Origin: Diadema setosum | Lineage: Eukaryota; Echinodermata; Echinoidea; Diadematoida; Diadematidae | Direction of reading: 5' to 3' | NCBI GenBank assembly: GCA_033980235.1 | Contig: CM067080.1 | Span: 124,001-188,000, forward strand | Length of the DNA stretch: 64,000 nt | Shown: piece after piece, positions 50,326 through 62,210 of the stretch | How positions within the stretch are numbered: the first letter of the stretch is position 1 | Layout: each line of letters begins with the position of its first letter | Made by a program: the position numbers and the translations under genes | Notes under the pieces: generated by a model | Told to the model about the DNA's origin: nothing | The model's input: the letters and a program-made list of their open reading frames with translations, nothing else | Database searches by the model: none

Positions 50326-50881
50326 AGGACAAGTTCACCTTCATATACATGTGGATTGGGTGAATGCAACAATATTAGTAGAACACATCAGTGAAAGTTT
50401 GGGGAAAATTGGACAATCCATTCAAAAGTTATGAATTTTTAAAGTATCTGCACAGTCACTGCGGGATGAGAAGACTTCTACAGTGTGTGATGTCATATGC
50501 ATACAATTAAGAAAATAAAAAGAGAATTTCACAAAACTTCACTTTTTGAATAAAGTGCACATTTCTTTGACTTGTTACTGACATATGCTAAGGGTAATAT
50601 TATTCCCCCTGCCTTCTGAAAGAGAGAAGTCAAGTGTTCTTTTGTTATGCGAGAAAAGTAAAAAATGTTGAATTTTCTTTATTCTTTCTTTATATCGTAC
50701 ACATGTGACATCACAAGTTATAGTAGTCTTCTCATCCAGCCTTGAGTGAGCAGAAACTTCAAAAATTCATAACTTTTGAACGGATTGTCCGATTTTCCTC
50801 AAACTCTCACTGATGTGTTCTACTACATGTAATATTGCTGCATTCACTCAGCCCACATGTCTATGAAGGTGAACTTGTCCT
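50326..50881. mobile_element. TTAA-flanked foldback element, AGGACAAG family, copy 2
   Basis: The ends AGGACAAGTTCACCTTCATA and its complement bound 556 bases, the same length as the copy at 11034-11589. TTAA lies on both sides (50322-50325 and 50882-50885). The halves remain complementary well inward. It is non-coding. Confidence 0.75.
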
Positions 50882-51831
50882 TTAAAGAGATACAGTTTGG
50901 CATAAGCATGGGTAGGTGGGGTTATCCATGAAAAAAAAAAATCATCCTTTTGCATCATTCTAAAGGAATCATAATATGATTATGAAGTATAGAATCTAAC
51001 TTTTTTGGTTGAAGGTTTCACCACACTATATATTCAATCTTGGTACAGTAGTCTCATACATTGCATGCGCTTGACCTGTGATTTTTCCTCTGAGAACTGT
51101 GTTTTTTGTTTGTTTTAAAATCAGAATATGTCATGTATTATGGCCTGTGAGCTGATGTTTTGTTGGTGTGTTTTTTTTTTGTTTTTTTTTGGGGGGGGGG
51201 TGGTTTGTATTTGTTTTCGTGTTTGGTTTTTTAGTCATTCCTATTTCATTAGCTCATCCTAATAATGTTAGGGCACTGTTGATACAGTGGATGTTTCTTG
51301 CATGAGGACGTCTTGATGTCATAAATTGATTACACACCGACATCAAAGTAAAGTGTGCTATTGACTGGAATGTCCTTGCTCAGTGGAAGGATAATATGGG
51401 AAAGAGCCTTACATGTACATCAGATAGCAATCCTGGCATTTCTTGGCCATTTCAAACACTTTTAAGTTGGCATGTCAAACATGAAGCATTATCACACATA
51501 TGTGATTGGTAATATGATGCATGCTGTGAGGTCTGTGCATATCACTCATTCATCTAGATTCTAATACTAGTAATCATAATTTGAATGTTGTGTATGGACT
51601 AGCCTTAGACACTCCACATACACCACACTGCAATGATATGCAAGGTTGAAATATTGTCTACTTCTAATGGGTCAAAAAATGAGAACTTTTATAAAGAAGA
51701 ACAGGGCTCAGAGCAAGATACATGTAGGGTGATAGAAGGTACATGTGAATATGTGTTCGAAGTGTCCAGGCCTAATGGAGCACAAAAGGAAATATTCTGT
51801 AGAAAGAAATGATAGCGTGAAAGAGACTTAA

Positions 51832-52395
51832 AGGACAAGTTCACCTTCATAGACATGTGAATTGGGTGAATGCAGCAATATTAGTAGAACATATCAGTGA
51901 GGGTTTGGGAGAAATCGGACATTCCGTTCAAAAGTTATGAATTTTTGAAGTTTCTGCTCAGTCACTGCTGGATGAGAAGACTACTACAGCTTGTAATGTC
52001 AAATGCTTACAACGATATAAGGAAAATATAAAGAAAATTGCACATATTTTCACTTTTCTCGCATAACAAAAGAAAGCTTCACTTGCCACTTTGAGAAGGC
52101 ACGGGGAATAATTACCCTTAACAACATACGTCAGTGACAAGTCCACACAGAATATGTACTTTTTTTCAAAAAATCAAATTTTGTTATATTCCCTTTATAT
52201 TTTCCTTATATCATTCTACGCATGTGACATCATACACTGTAGTAAACTTCTCATCCAACAGTGACTGCGCAGATATTTAAAAAATTCAAAACTTTTGAAT
52301 GGATCGTCCAATTTCCCCCAAACTTTCACTGAATGTGTTCTACTAATTATTGCTGCATTCACTCAATCCACATGAAATCTACAGAGGTGAACTTA
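51832..52395. mobile_element. AGGACAAG-family element, copy 3, right end eroded
   Basis: The left end has TTAA at 51828-51831 followed by AGGACAAGTTCACCTTCATA. The interior follows the family, but the right terminus reads GAGGTGAACTTATGG, so the last bases and right TTAA are lost. It lies about 950 bases from copy 2. Confidence 0.65.
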
Positions 52396-52949
52396 TGGCA
52401 GATATCATTAACAAGTAATGTGCAAAGCAGACAGGATGATTGGAAGAGCTGAGGAGAGGAGATAAAGTGAAGGGAGAAAAACTAATGAGGTATATAATCT
52501 TAGAGTAGGAGGTCTTCACATTAATGATGAACTTATCTGTGTGTTTCTAATCTGCATTTCTTGCCAAGTAGATAGTTTTAGTACAATTATCTGTGTGAGG
52601 TATCTCTTATATCTTTAGTTATGTGTAGCTGTAGTCAGGATGCATTTTCCAATAGAGTTTTGCCTGGTTCTTGTATTATACTTGTAATCTGACCTTTTAT
52701 CAACTTCTGTTATCGTACTTGAAACACACTGTTTCACATGCACAAGCTTGTAACAAGCGAGGTGTTTGACAATATTTGCTGTACATGGAATGTGGATTAA
52801 ACTCACTCGTGTATGTATGTGGATTCCTGGTCATATTTAACACATTGAAAAACAAGATTTGAATACAAACGGGTTCTTTGTAAGTGTGAAAACTCTTTAT
52901 TAGGGTGAATTAGGTGGAACAATGTACTTGTCACACTGTGTTAGCTTCT

Positions 52950-53712
52950 GGGCAATTCCGCGGTTAGTAACGTTACATTTAAAGAAATTTAGATATTTAT
53001 TTTTACTACTAAATCACCATTTATTCATTTCAAGTCAAAATCATGTTAATACATGTTCATCCTTCCCAGGTCAATGATATAGAAAAGAATGAGTACAATC
53101 CAATAAATAATAGAATTGTTATGGCAACTAAAAGGGCTGGTTAGTAACGTTACGAAAAAAGGACATGTATGACAAAAAAATCAATGTCTTGTAACAAAAA
53201 GTGTGCAAAATTTCAAGTTACTTCAAACAAAGTGATGCATTGATTTCAATTATTGCATCATGACAAATGTTCACGCAAATATTTTTAGCAGTTCGACCGG
53301 TAATTTATTAGCTAGACCCCCAAATGCATGGTTAGTAACGTTACATTTGTCCGGAGTAATTCCGCAGGTCATTTCACCCTTTTGTAATTGACAAAATGTC
53401 ACATGACTTCTGGAGTATTTAAATATATTCATCTGTTACCTTTTAGCAAAAATTTGAGGAAAAAAATTCAAAGCAACCCAATGTAATTTGCATTTAAGTG
53501 AATTTTAGCATCCCCAGTCCCACATGTACATTTTAAATGATGGATTTAGATCTCGCAAAATCAATAAATACAAAAAATAAAATCTACTGAATTTGAAAGA
53601 CCTTAGTAATTGGTGAACATCCATGGCATTAGTTGATACCTAAATTAAAGAGTAAGATAAAGAGGCACATTTCTTTTATCCATGTCATGTCCACCTAACT
53701 GCGGAATTGCCC
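52950..53712. mobile_element. 763-bp element with three AGTAACGTTAC repeats and TTCT duplication
   Basis: The inverted ends GGGCAATTCCGCGGTTAG and CTAACTGCGGAATTGCCC match with one mismatch. TTCT is directly repeated outside (52946-52949 and 53713-53716). The palindrome-containing phrase GGTTAGTAACGTTAC occurs near 52962, 53139 and 53328. A second CGGAGTAATTCCGC-like motif lies near 53353. It is non-coding; four-base duplication is unusual, so its class is open. Confidence 0.65.
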
Positions 53713-53919
53713 TTCTGTATGGGATTAGGTTTAAAGTGCAGTGAGATGTATCCATTCATCAAATATGTACTGTATTACAATAGTAGATTGACTGAATGCA
53801 GTGACCAATTACAATTGACTGTAACTGACTGACAGACTGAAAAACGGCCTGAATAATGGCCCATTTGAGGGAAAGCTATGCTCACTTAATACTGGCAAGC
53901 ATCATACAAGTCATGTGAT

Positions 53920-53921
<2 letters not shown>

Positions 53922-53970
<49 letters not shown>
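53922..53970. repeat. (GT)n microsatellite
   Basis: A perfect GT run of about 24 dinucleotides, just left of the element beginning at 54012. Confidence 0.95.
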
Positions 53971-53973
<3 letters not shown>

Positions 53974-54011
53974 GAAAGGATGTCCATTTCTCTTTAAGTA
54001 TGCTTTTTATT

Positions 54012-54721
54012 TGTGACCCTGCACCACAAAACAAAACACAAAAAAAGGCGCCAGACATGGATTTTTAGTTAAGAGCATATTCTGAAAGAGCAGACTACAA
54101 GCTTTAAAATGATGTATATAACTCAAATCAAATGGACTCTTCTAACCTATCTAAATATTGGAAAGAAAACACACACTGCAGAAAAGTGTGAATTGAGAAA
54201 AGAGGCTCTGAAGTACAGGGTCCATTCAAGCGTTTAATCTTCACCAAGCCGTGCTACCTGTGCAATGAATGGGACCAAAAAAAAAAAAAAAAAAAAAACA
54301 GGATGAAAACCATCAGTTTAACCACAATGAAGGGATAATCAGATTAAGCTGAAATTGAGCATGCTCTATTAACACATTCTGTCCATGATAAATGTCAACT
54401 TTCAAAGCAGTAGCATCATCCTTTTTAAAGTTATTAGAGTTAAAAGTGAAGAGTATGTACAGGGTTTTTTAATTAATGAAAGGGGAACCCTAACGACACA
54501 CCTAATCACAATTTTCTAATAAAAGTGCCCGAGATAAACTGCTAAAAAACACACTTTCCTTTTCATTTTATGATACCAAATTTTAGCATAATGTAGAAGA
54601 CTTGCTCTTTCAGAAAATATAAAAAAGTCAAGACTGACCAACTTCACCCTTTTCACCTATTTTCAGTCCTCACGAAATCAGTGCGTGCGACTTATTGTTC
54701 GTTTTGTGATGCACGGTCACA
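54012..54721. mobile_element. 710-bp TIR element beginning TGTGACC
   Basis: TGTGACCCTGCACCACAAAAC at the left matches the inverted right end with two mismatches. The interior is AT-rich, with an A run of about 20 near 54278-54297. The first seven bases are shared with the element at 57223-57890, suggesting related families. Flanks are T-rich and do not give a clear duplication. Confidence 0.6.
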
Positions 54722-56084
54722 TTTTATCTTGAGGCAAAAGAAAAATTACATATTTTTTGTTACAAGATGAAAGAAAAACAAAACAATTTAAACAAAAACA
54801 GTTCTAAAAAGATTAAAACCAAACCCTTGCTGTACTTTGCAAGGCAATAAGCACTCTGGCATAGGGGAAAAGCACATTTACAAATTGTAGGAGAAATAAT
54901 ACATTGTATGTAATTGTTATGCGGCATATAAACTATAGCCGAATCTGTCAAGCTTTTATGAATCCTGTATCTTGACAGATGAGTCATATCTACATGATCT
55001 GCTGGACAAACAAAGATGTGTATTAAAATCATGCATGGTAAAGTGTTTCAAGCTTCTACTCTGTCCTCTCCTATTGTCTTTAGATCAGATTTCTTTTCTT
55101 TTCTTTTTTTCAGTGCCTGGAGCTTGTTTTGTGCTTTTTGCAGAGGCCTGCAAATATTTACATGTCATGAATTTTTCCAGTTCATTCTGCTTCAGTCTCT
55201 TGTGATTATATTGGGAGTAAGTAGTAGGAAGGAATCATACCCCATGTGCACTGACTTCTCAGAGTACCACTTCAGCACTACTATATGATTACTGTGAAAA
55301 GCCTGAAGCTTTCAAAGGTTTGTTATGTTGTAGAACTCGCCATTATTTGCTGGTTTAACCATCTGGTGTAAAGGTTATAAAGGCCACTGGTAGTATAAGA
55401 ATTCTTGATCTGCGTCAATGTATGCTTGAAATGATGTGTTTATTTGTATAGCCACTAAATGCAACCATACCCCATTGAGGAAAGCCACAGTATGTGATTT
55501 ACTCAGGATTACTGAAATTCTCATTAGGTTTTTTAATCTGGAAAAGACATCTCTATATTCCCCAGAAAGGGAAGATTCCACCAGCTCTCATAGAAAAGAA
55601 AGAATACCTTGTACAGCACATTGTAGTATGTCTCTATTTCTTCTTTGCCCAACCAAAAGCCATACTTTTAGAATCAGAATTTTGTGTATGCTGGTACAGT
55701 GCTCTGTGATCATTTCTGGGAGATACATACATGTATGTTCTTCTTGATGGACTGTAAATGTCTGTAAAAGAAAGATGCTCACTTAATGATTTGAATGTCT
55801 ACCAAATAGAAGATTCTAGTAATGTCTGTCTTCCTGCCTAGTTCTTAACACATTATTGATTGACCAATTTTGTAGGAAGTGTAGTTGTGTATTGGCTCTT
55901 CACATGATGGGAAATACGGAATCTTGAATTGAGACTTGTTTCACATCATATGTAGATAATCATTGTCAGAGTAAGCATGTACATATTTTTTTTTTTTTTT
56001 TGAACGTTATGGTACAAATTGAGTTTGTGTGTAAGTGACAATACAAAAAAAATGTGAATGTAGTTAGTAGAATGTTCAAGGTCT
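54722..56084. other. Non-coding stretch
   Basis: No exon or repeat boundary is supported. T runs near 55103-55112 and 55987-56000 are the only simple features. Confidence 0.4.
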
Positions 56085-56234
56085 TCAAGTAATGTGCAGT
56101 TTAATGTTTCCAGGTTAGCATGCCTGTACAGTGACGGGGCGATCGTTAACGGCCCATTAACAATCACCCCGTCACTGTACAGGCATGCTGTACAGGCATG
56201 CTGTACAGGACACATTAAACTGCACATTACTTGA
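56085..56234. repeat. Long two-part hairpin with a tandem GTACAGGCATGCT extension
   Basis: TCAAGTAATGTGCAGTTTAA at 56085 pairs with its complement ending at 56234. Inside it, AGCATGCCTGTACAGTGACG at 56117 pairs with its complement at 56170-56189. The centre holds CGATCGTTAACGGCC. The right arm carries an extra copy or more of GTACAGGCATGCT, so the arms are unequal. No target duplication or related copy was noticed. Confidence 0.7.
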
Positions 56235-56400
56235 ATATGAGACCATTCTGAAGCAAATAATTTCACACAACAATAGATATAATGTACTCTTAAATGAATC
56301 CCACAAGGATTGGAACAATCATCCCCCAGCATTCCCACTGATTCCTACTGATCAGTTACTAGCCATCCTCTTTAAAGTATAAATGGAAGAACATCAACTG

Positions 56401-56634
56401 CTGTATACGTCGAACATTTTGCAAGGTTTTTATTTTTGCGACTTTCGCGGCTCGGGTGTTATTTGCGAAATTAAAGACACGCGAAAATATTATTGACTCT
56501 GATCCTGATGTGAATGTGATTTACACATCTCCATTCAGTACAGGACTCCACGATCGCGAATTTAACCACTCGCGAAATCTTTGGGAATTTCCGATTCGCG
56601 AAAATTTGACTCGCAAAATATATGGTGTATACAG
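56401..56634. mobile_element. CTGTATAC-ended MITE with TTCGCGAA motifs
   Basis: CTGTATAC at the left faces GTATACAG at the right. GCGAAAATATT, CGATCGCGAATTT and ATTCGCGAAAATTTG motifs fill the interior. TA follows the right end but not the left. It resembles the other TTCGCGAA elements in design but has its own termini. Confidence 0.5.
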
Positions 56635-57222
56635 TAATATAAAAGGGTGTGCTCAAGCTGTCAATTGTTGGCTTGTAAGTTAAGGAATAAGATGAAAACC
56701 TGATATTATCAACAAATTTATGATATTTTGTTGTTTGGTTTTTTTTGGCAGTTTTGCATACCTGGTGCTCTCCTTCCATTTGCCCTGTAGGCCTATACAA
56801 TATATATAAACATATGGAAAGGGTTTTAGAGGAGGTATGTATCTATGCTATGTCTGTAGGTCCATGATAATTTGATGAGACTGGTACATCAACTGTTTGT
56901 AATGTACAATAATGTATGCAATAAAATTCTACAGTGGAAACTGATCCTCCAACAGCAGATTGATGTGTGAGTGTGTGTGTTTAGGAGGGGCCTAGAGTGT
57001 GCGTAGTATCACTCCATACTCCTGTATACACAAGCACAGTGTCAGAATGTCATGACTGTATTTGTTCCAGGTCATGTGTATAGAGAACATGTGAAGAGAG
57101 AACAGTGAAGATGTATGTGTATCGCACTTGGAAAGATGCTACACACTGTATGTACATGAGGGGCTCTGTGCAGACGTACACTCTGTATACTTGTGTACTT
57201 TCTTTAACACCTGCAGGATATT

Positions 57223-57890
57223 TGTGACCCGCTACAACTAAAAAGATCCGAAAGATGGGGAAGGACAATTTTCTGAAAATGGCATGATATTATTCCCTTA
57301 CTTTTCTTCTTTAATGTCATATATAGCACAACTCATAAAAGTACTCGGCTGCGGAGATATCAATGATTTTATTAGCGCATGTCAAGTAGTTGAGGAAATC
57401 AGAGTTTCGAGAAAAACCCCTTCAAATTTTTCCTTCCGACGCTATCATGATCAAGGGGAGGCGAGACAGTTTTTACCGCTTGACAATAGAACGCATGCTC
57501 CTCGCGATCCCCGCGATGTTCATTCAAGCTTAGTGCCAGCGGTCTACGCACGACCAATCAGTAATCAAGATGCCACACCCTGACCAATAAGATCACTCCC
57601 TCGTTGCTAGGGGCGGAGTCTAGCTGTGGCGCTAAATCCAAATCTTCGACACGTTTCTGTCACATTGAAAGTCGGAAAATCATGGCCCAGAAAAAAGCTG
57701 ATTTCTTGCCTTTCCTTTCATCATTTAGCTTTGAAATTTTGGCAGATGATAGACAAAACATTAGACTACAAAATAATGCCAAAAACAGAAAACCGATTGT
57801 TTTGACCAATTTTGATGATGCGACTTCAAACTCGATTTTCTCGGCTCAGTTGTCAGCGACTTTAGGATCTTTTTGTTGTAGCGGGTCACA
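57223..57890. mobile_element. 668-bp TIR element beginning TGTGACCCGCTACAAC
   Basis: The ends TGTGACCCGCTACAAC and GTTGTAGCGGGTCACA are perfectly inverted; inversion continues through a GATCC with one length difference. Two plus-strand frames of about 100 codons occur inside (57284-57583 and 57604-57921), but neither has a recognised domain and the second runs into the tandem array. A CpG-rich middle contains ACGCATGCTCCTCGCGATCC. The right terminal bases form the start of the adjacent 61-bp tandem repeat. Confidence 0.6.
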
Positions 57891-58124
57891 TTTAGAAGTC
57901 TCGCTCAAGTTTCAGAAGTAGAACTCTGTGAAGCCAGTCTTGCGGGTCACATTTAGAAGTCTCGCTCAAGTTTCACAAGTAGAACTCTGTGAAGCCAGTC
58001 TTGCGGGTCACATTTAGAAGTCTCGCTCAAGTTTCACAAGTAGAACTCTGTGAAGCCAGTCTTGCGGGTCACATTTAGAAGTCTCGCTCAAGTTTCACAA
58101 GTAGAACTCTGTGAAGCCAGTCTT
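57881..58124 (+). repeat. Four perfect-length 61-bp tandem repeats
   Basis: Units start at 57881, 57942, 58003 and 58064, each beginning GCGGGTCACATTTAGAAGTC and ending GAAGCCAGTCTT. The first unit differs from the others at one position (CAG versus CAC in the middle). The first ten bases of the unit are the transposon's right end; the other 51 are flanking sequence, so amplification followed insertion. Confidence 0.9.
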
Positions 58125-60108
58125 ACAGTTTCATCTTGCTTTCAGTCTGTTCTCTAGGGGTCTGATTTGAATGACCCATCTTTACAAAGTAAAACGTAAT
58201 AATGATAGATATTTTTGTTCTTTTTCCACAAAGGGATCTAAAGGGGAGGGGGGAGGGAGGAATAGATGAATCCTGCCAAAGCAATGGAGATGGCAGGGTA
58301 ACATATCTCTTTGTGTGCGCATGCCATACCTGTTAATTGGTGGTTTCTGTTACACAAGATTGGGGAGTTCGCTGAAATGTGTAAATGTTTTTCTTGTCAT
58401 AGTACAGATGTGACATGCACCCCTGATTGCTAGAGGTTTATAACAGAGCTTCCAAGTCTCCCTCATTCTGCAGGAGGGTCCCAGAAATGTGAACTCCTGA
58501 TCTCTTCATGTCCTCATAAGAATATTAAAGCCTCTTTGATATGAGAATTAATTTTGCCTGTTTAGATGAATGTGCTAGACAAGTATCTCTGTTACAGGTT
58601 GTTGAAACCTTTCTGAGTTTAGGTGCATTTGTCAACTCACTTCTGGCACAGAATTAAGATTTCCAATCACCTTTCAGGGAGTTTTGGGCAGTTGATAAAT
58701 GCAAAGCTGTTTTAATTATATGGGGTTATGAATTTGTTTCTGAAATGTCGAAAATAGTGCAATTGGAAAGCATGTTTGAGACAGAAGTGCATTTCTGTAG
58801 TGTTGGTAAATGCCAAGTCGTGTTGGTAAATGCCAAGTCGTTTTGAAATGTATTTTACAAAATTAATATAGTTTGGACCTGTCCTTGTCAACCACTGCCA
58901 ACTACACATAGATCTTTGCTCTATGGTTCAAAATGTTGTGCATTGACAAGACCTCCTTTTAGAGGTGACTCATGACAGAGTTTAAATTTAATGCAACAAC
59001 TGTAGAAATGCTATCTATAGATCTGCAAGGCGGTTGTATGTTTTGATAGTGGGTATTGAAACGTGTGTCAAACACAAGAAAGTTTCCTTATTAATTAATA
59101 AATGCACCCACTGGTGCAAGAAAGTTGGTAGTCCCAGCACCAGTAGATATTCTTCCTGTAGGAATTTGAGATGAAGAGGGTTAAATTTCAGTGGTGGTGG
59201 ATGTGAAGGTGGGAGGGAGGTTCTGTTTGCTGCCTGCACAGGCAGCATCCACCACTGCTTTAATAGTGGGATCGATGGGAGGATGTGGGAATTAGTGCTG
59301 TAACGGTGGCATTGCTAGAGCAGTATTGATTGTGCCTGTCTGCTCTGCTCTTTCTGCATTTCTGGGGATTCAGTGATTATCAATGGTGGCAGAACATTAG
59401 TTCTGCAGTGACTGTGCTAACTTTAGGTGCAAAGCATTCTCTGCTAGCTGAAGGAAGGAAAATTTTAGGTCAGTCTTTCATGCTGTGCAAACACAGAAAG
59501 CAGAGGAAGAAACACTTTTTTATTGTAGGCTTGCGTCAGTGTGGATGTACCAGTTCAAGGGTAGGCGTATTTGGTTTCATGCTGGAACTGTTGCTATTAA
59601 TGCTATTTGTAAGCACGAAAAGCTTACTTTACTTTATATTACAGCACAATTTTTCTCAATTCACATTCACGTATTATTAAACGGCTAATGCTGGTAATGA
59701 ATTCATCATCCTAATTTTTTATATGATTAGAGTAGTTTGTGTCTAACATGTGTTTAAAATGTTCATTCTTTTCTCATTACCTGATCTAAGATCAGCTTTT
59801 CTTATGGAAGGAGCTGTTGCATTGTTTTGATACAGCAGTGAAACATACTCTCATTCAGTAATCAGATGTTCAAATGTACAATGTGTACAGTGTATTTATA
59901 TGCTCAATATTGTACAATTTCATTGTTAACACACCACATCTGCCATACCATTTGTTTTATAGAGAGCAGGTTCCATTTTCTCCAGAGAACTTTGTTCTTT
60001 TGAAAACTGAGATCATTATTTAGATAAGAGTGAAAGACAGTATTTCATTTTCCACGCACAATGTATATTATAGGCAAGTCTCTTTATCCTTTGCTTTGAC
60101 CTTTGCAG
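58125..60108. other. Intron-like sequence before the transporter exon
   Basis: No exon is supported. A 20-base unit GTGTTGGTAAATGCCAAGTC is duplicated at 58799-58838, and a near-palindrome GCTGCCTGCACAGGCAGC lies around 59229-59246. Sequence just before 60109 gives a good acceptor, CCTTTGCAG. Confidence 0.4.
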
Positions 60109-60187
60109 AAGATGGACGAGTCGGATGTCGTCGTTGACCAGGGGAACTACCATAGTCTGAGAGAAGCCGATGAGGATGAGATATCAG
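60109..60187 (+). CDS. Internal exon, N-terminal segment of an SLC4-type Na+/HCO3- transporter
   Basis: A 79-base exon lies between an acceptor (TTTGACCTTTGCAG) and a donor (TCAG followed by GTATTG). It begins in phase 0 and ends in phase 1. It reads KMDESDVVVDQG, then NYHSLREADEDEIS with a split G codon expected next. SLC4 sodium-coupled bicarbonate transporters (NBCn1, NDCBE, NCBE) have an equivalent cytosolic N-terminal segment: acidic residues, VVD-x-G, a short linker, an acidic patch, then G-H-R and YVGV. The gene product would move bicarbonate with sodium across the plasma membrane. In sea urchins such a transporter (Slc4a10) has been implicated in larval skeleton calcification. The next exon, expected to start with HR-x-x-YVGV, was not found before 64000. 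An internal ATG at codon 2 could also serve as a start. The match is from memory over 26 residues, so moderate confidence only. Confidence 0.6.
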
Positions 60188-60203
60188 GTATTGTATTAGA
60201 CAG

Positions 60204-60268
60204 GTTTTTTTTGTGTGTGTGTGTGTGTGTGTTTTTTTTTTCTCTCTCTCTCTCTCTCTCTCTTGCAG
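60204..60268. repeat. (GT)n-T-(CT)n simple tract
   Basis: About nine GT repeats, a T run and about ten CT repeats lie 16 bases after the exon donor, ending in TTGCAG. The CT tract imitates a polypyrimidine acceptor; see rejected items. Confidence 0.85.
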
Positions 60269-60342
60269 TGGGTAGTTCCAGTGTTCCAGACATCACATTT
60301 CAGACACTTTTTTGCAGCTTCAAAAATCATTAACATACCAAA

Positions 60343-60414
60343 ACATTTTCATTCTGAACTCCTACAATGGAACCACAAACATTTTCATTCTGAACTCCTA
60401 CAATGGAACCACAA
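60343..60414 (+). repeat. Perfect two-copy 36-bp tandem repeat
   Basis: Two identical units beginning ACATTTTCATTCTGAACTCC at 60343 and 60379. No coding or regulatory role is evident. Confidence 0.9.
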
Positions 60415-60479
60415 ACATAACCCTTAATTATAAACAGTAAAAATTTAAATCCATTTTAAGGGAAGGGATATTTATTCTC

Positions 60480-62210
60480 ACTAGCGTTCTACCGCGGGAT
60501 CCCGCAAATTTGCGGTAGGACGATTTGCCGAACGCGTAATACGCGCTGAACGTTTTTTTCTACGCGCAGCGGCAGGGGAAAAAAATTGTGCGGAGGAACG
60601 CAGCAGGACGCTGATCGTCCTGCCGCGGTAGGACGGGCATGATTCATTCTTCGTGTGCACGCAAATACGGGCAGATACTGAAGTGGTGCACGCACATCCT
60701 TTCCCCGTCGATCGGATCATTTGATCTCTGTGGCACAACCTTTCTAACGTTTGATGCATGCACGATACACTCGTCACAATACATGTATCATGTTGTATTT
60801 GGGCGGCTCGTGTGTTTCACGCCGGGTTAGTAACGGTGCGTTTCAGTTTTTGAGTTTTCACGATCGTATTGATAAACATACACTTTCTTTCGATCTCAAC
60901 ATCAGCAAAACTGCGTTTGACTTGTTTGCACTTTACGAATTCTTTGAGCTCTGTCACAGCACAATCATGACAAAGTTTTGTCAAATTCTTTCGAAATCAT
61001 GCTCAGCAAAACTGCGTGTGATTTGTCTACAAATATACAATCTAGCATTTTTAGCAAATTCTTTGGGCTCTCTCCAGCACGATCATGACATTTTTCATCT
61101 AATTTTATCTTTTTAATGTTTTTGTTCGATCTCACTTTCAGGAAAATTGTGAGTAATTTTTTTTTTCTTTGAGTTTGTACAGTACGATCATGACATGTGA
61201 AGCAATCTATGACACACTTTCTCATAACTAGTAGTGTAGTAAAGTTGGGCAAGCGTTTTGGAACAAGGAAAAAAAAAATGCTTGACCGAATCGGGCAAGC
61301 AAATTATTTTGAAGTCGTCCTTTTCCCCCACATTTTCCCTGAGCTCCAATATTAATAAACCCATAAAAATCGAGCATACGGAAGCCCTAAACTAACGACT
61401 GTCTAGCGCTGCTACGCAGTTTCAACAACTTTCTAACACTTACTTTTCGATGAAACACGAACACTCGAGAGATCGCTATGATCGGAAGTACGAGTAGTTA
61501 TACAATGTTCTTGAATATTCCATTGCAATTTGTGTGTGAATAGTATTCCGTAGTGACAAAGCCCAATATTTTGGCAGTAAAAGTAACCACCAGCAGAGGA
61601 AACTGGCGTTTTCTGCTCGCCGTAAGCTGTTTGCAGGTGAGTATAGGTGACCCCCCTCGTAAACAGCCATACAGTAACTGTTTGTGCACCACGTGTCTGT
61701 AGAGCACGCAGCGAATTCGGAGAAACAAAACAGAACGCAGTCACGTAGACAAAGTTGTGAACACCAACTTGACCAAGAAGGAAAACATGAAAAATCCCAC
61801 GATGGCAAGGTGCCAGACTTGGGGAAGGGTGGGGCGGTAGAACAGAGAGCATTCAACAAAGGAAACCGCGCGCACTGGTGCATTCCTGGAGGTTATAAAC
61901 AGTCTGGAGCCTGGGGGACCCGGGATGGACAGGTAAGGAAAGCAAGTCGAAGACCGAGGGCGAAGACCAAGGATGTCAAACATTTAATACGATTCGTTAT
62001 CACAGGCTATTTTTTCTTTTTCATCTCATTTCTTATTTGTATGATCTTTCATTTATCGGTAAAAAGAAAAACAGTAATTGATGTCAGGATTCAAATAACT
62101 TGTTTTTTTGTGTGCCTTATTTTCTTTTCTACTAAATTATATCTTACCTGAATTATCACCACTGATCGGGGAAAAACAACAGTATTCAACTGTTCGTTTC
62201 TCACAGTTCA
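60480..62210. other. CpG-richer stretch without a supported exon
   Basis: Composition changes at about 60480, with CCGCGG, ACGCGT and GCGC motifs up to about 60620 and inverted phrases such as CTACCGCGG and CCGCGGTAG. A diverged tandem pair of about 105 bases covers 60903-61090, sharing TCAGCAAAACTGCGT, AAATTCTTTG and GATCATGAC-like phrases. Donor-like CAGGTGAGTA at about 61634 and CAGGTAAGG at about 61930 follow open frames, but no acceptor or recognisable peptide supports an exon. Confidence 0.35.

Noticed and set aside
57284..57921. Two plus-strand frames of about 100 codons inside the TGTGACCCGC element
   Set aside because: They lie within a TIR element, show no domain, and the second runs into the tandem array. 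They are likely chance frames in a CpG-richer element.
60250..60330. Possible next exon after the CT tract ending TTGCAG at 60268
   Set aside because: The acceptor looks good, but the in-phase peptide (VGSSSVPDITFQ and on) soon reaches a stop and lacks the HR-x-x-YVGV expected next in SLC4 proteins. The intron would also be only about 80 bases of simple repeat.
60480..60620. CpG-rich patch as a promoter island for another gene
   Set aside because: CCGCGG phrases appear in inverted pairs and the patch is short, so it fits repeat-derived DNA better than a promoter. No start exon follows.
61684..61932. Open frame ending at a CAG-GTAAGG donor
   Set aside because: Frames of similar length are open on the opposite strand in the same place, the peptide is unrecognised, and there is no clear acceptor or Kozak context. 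Composition alone explains it.
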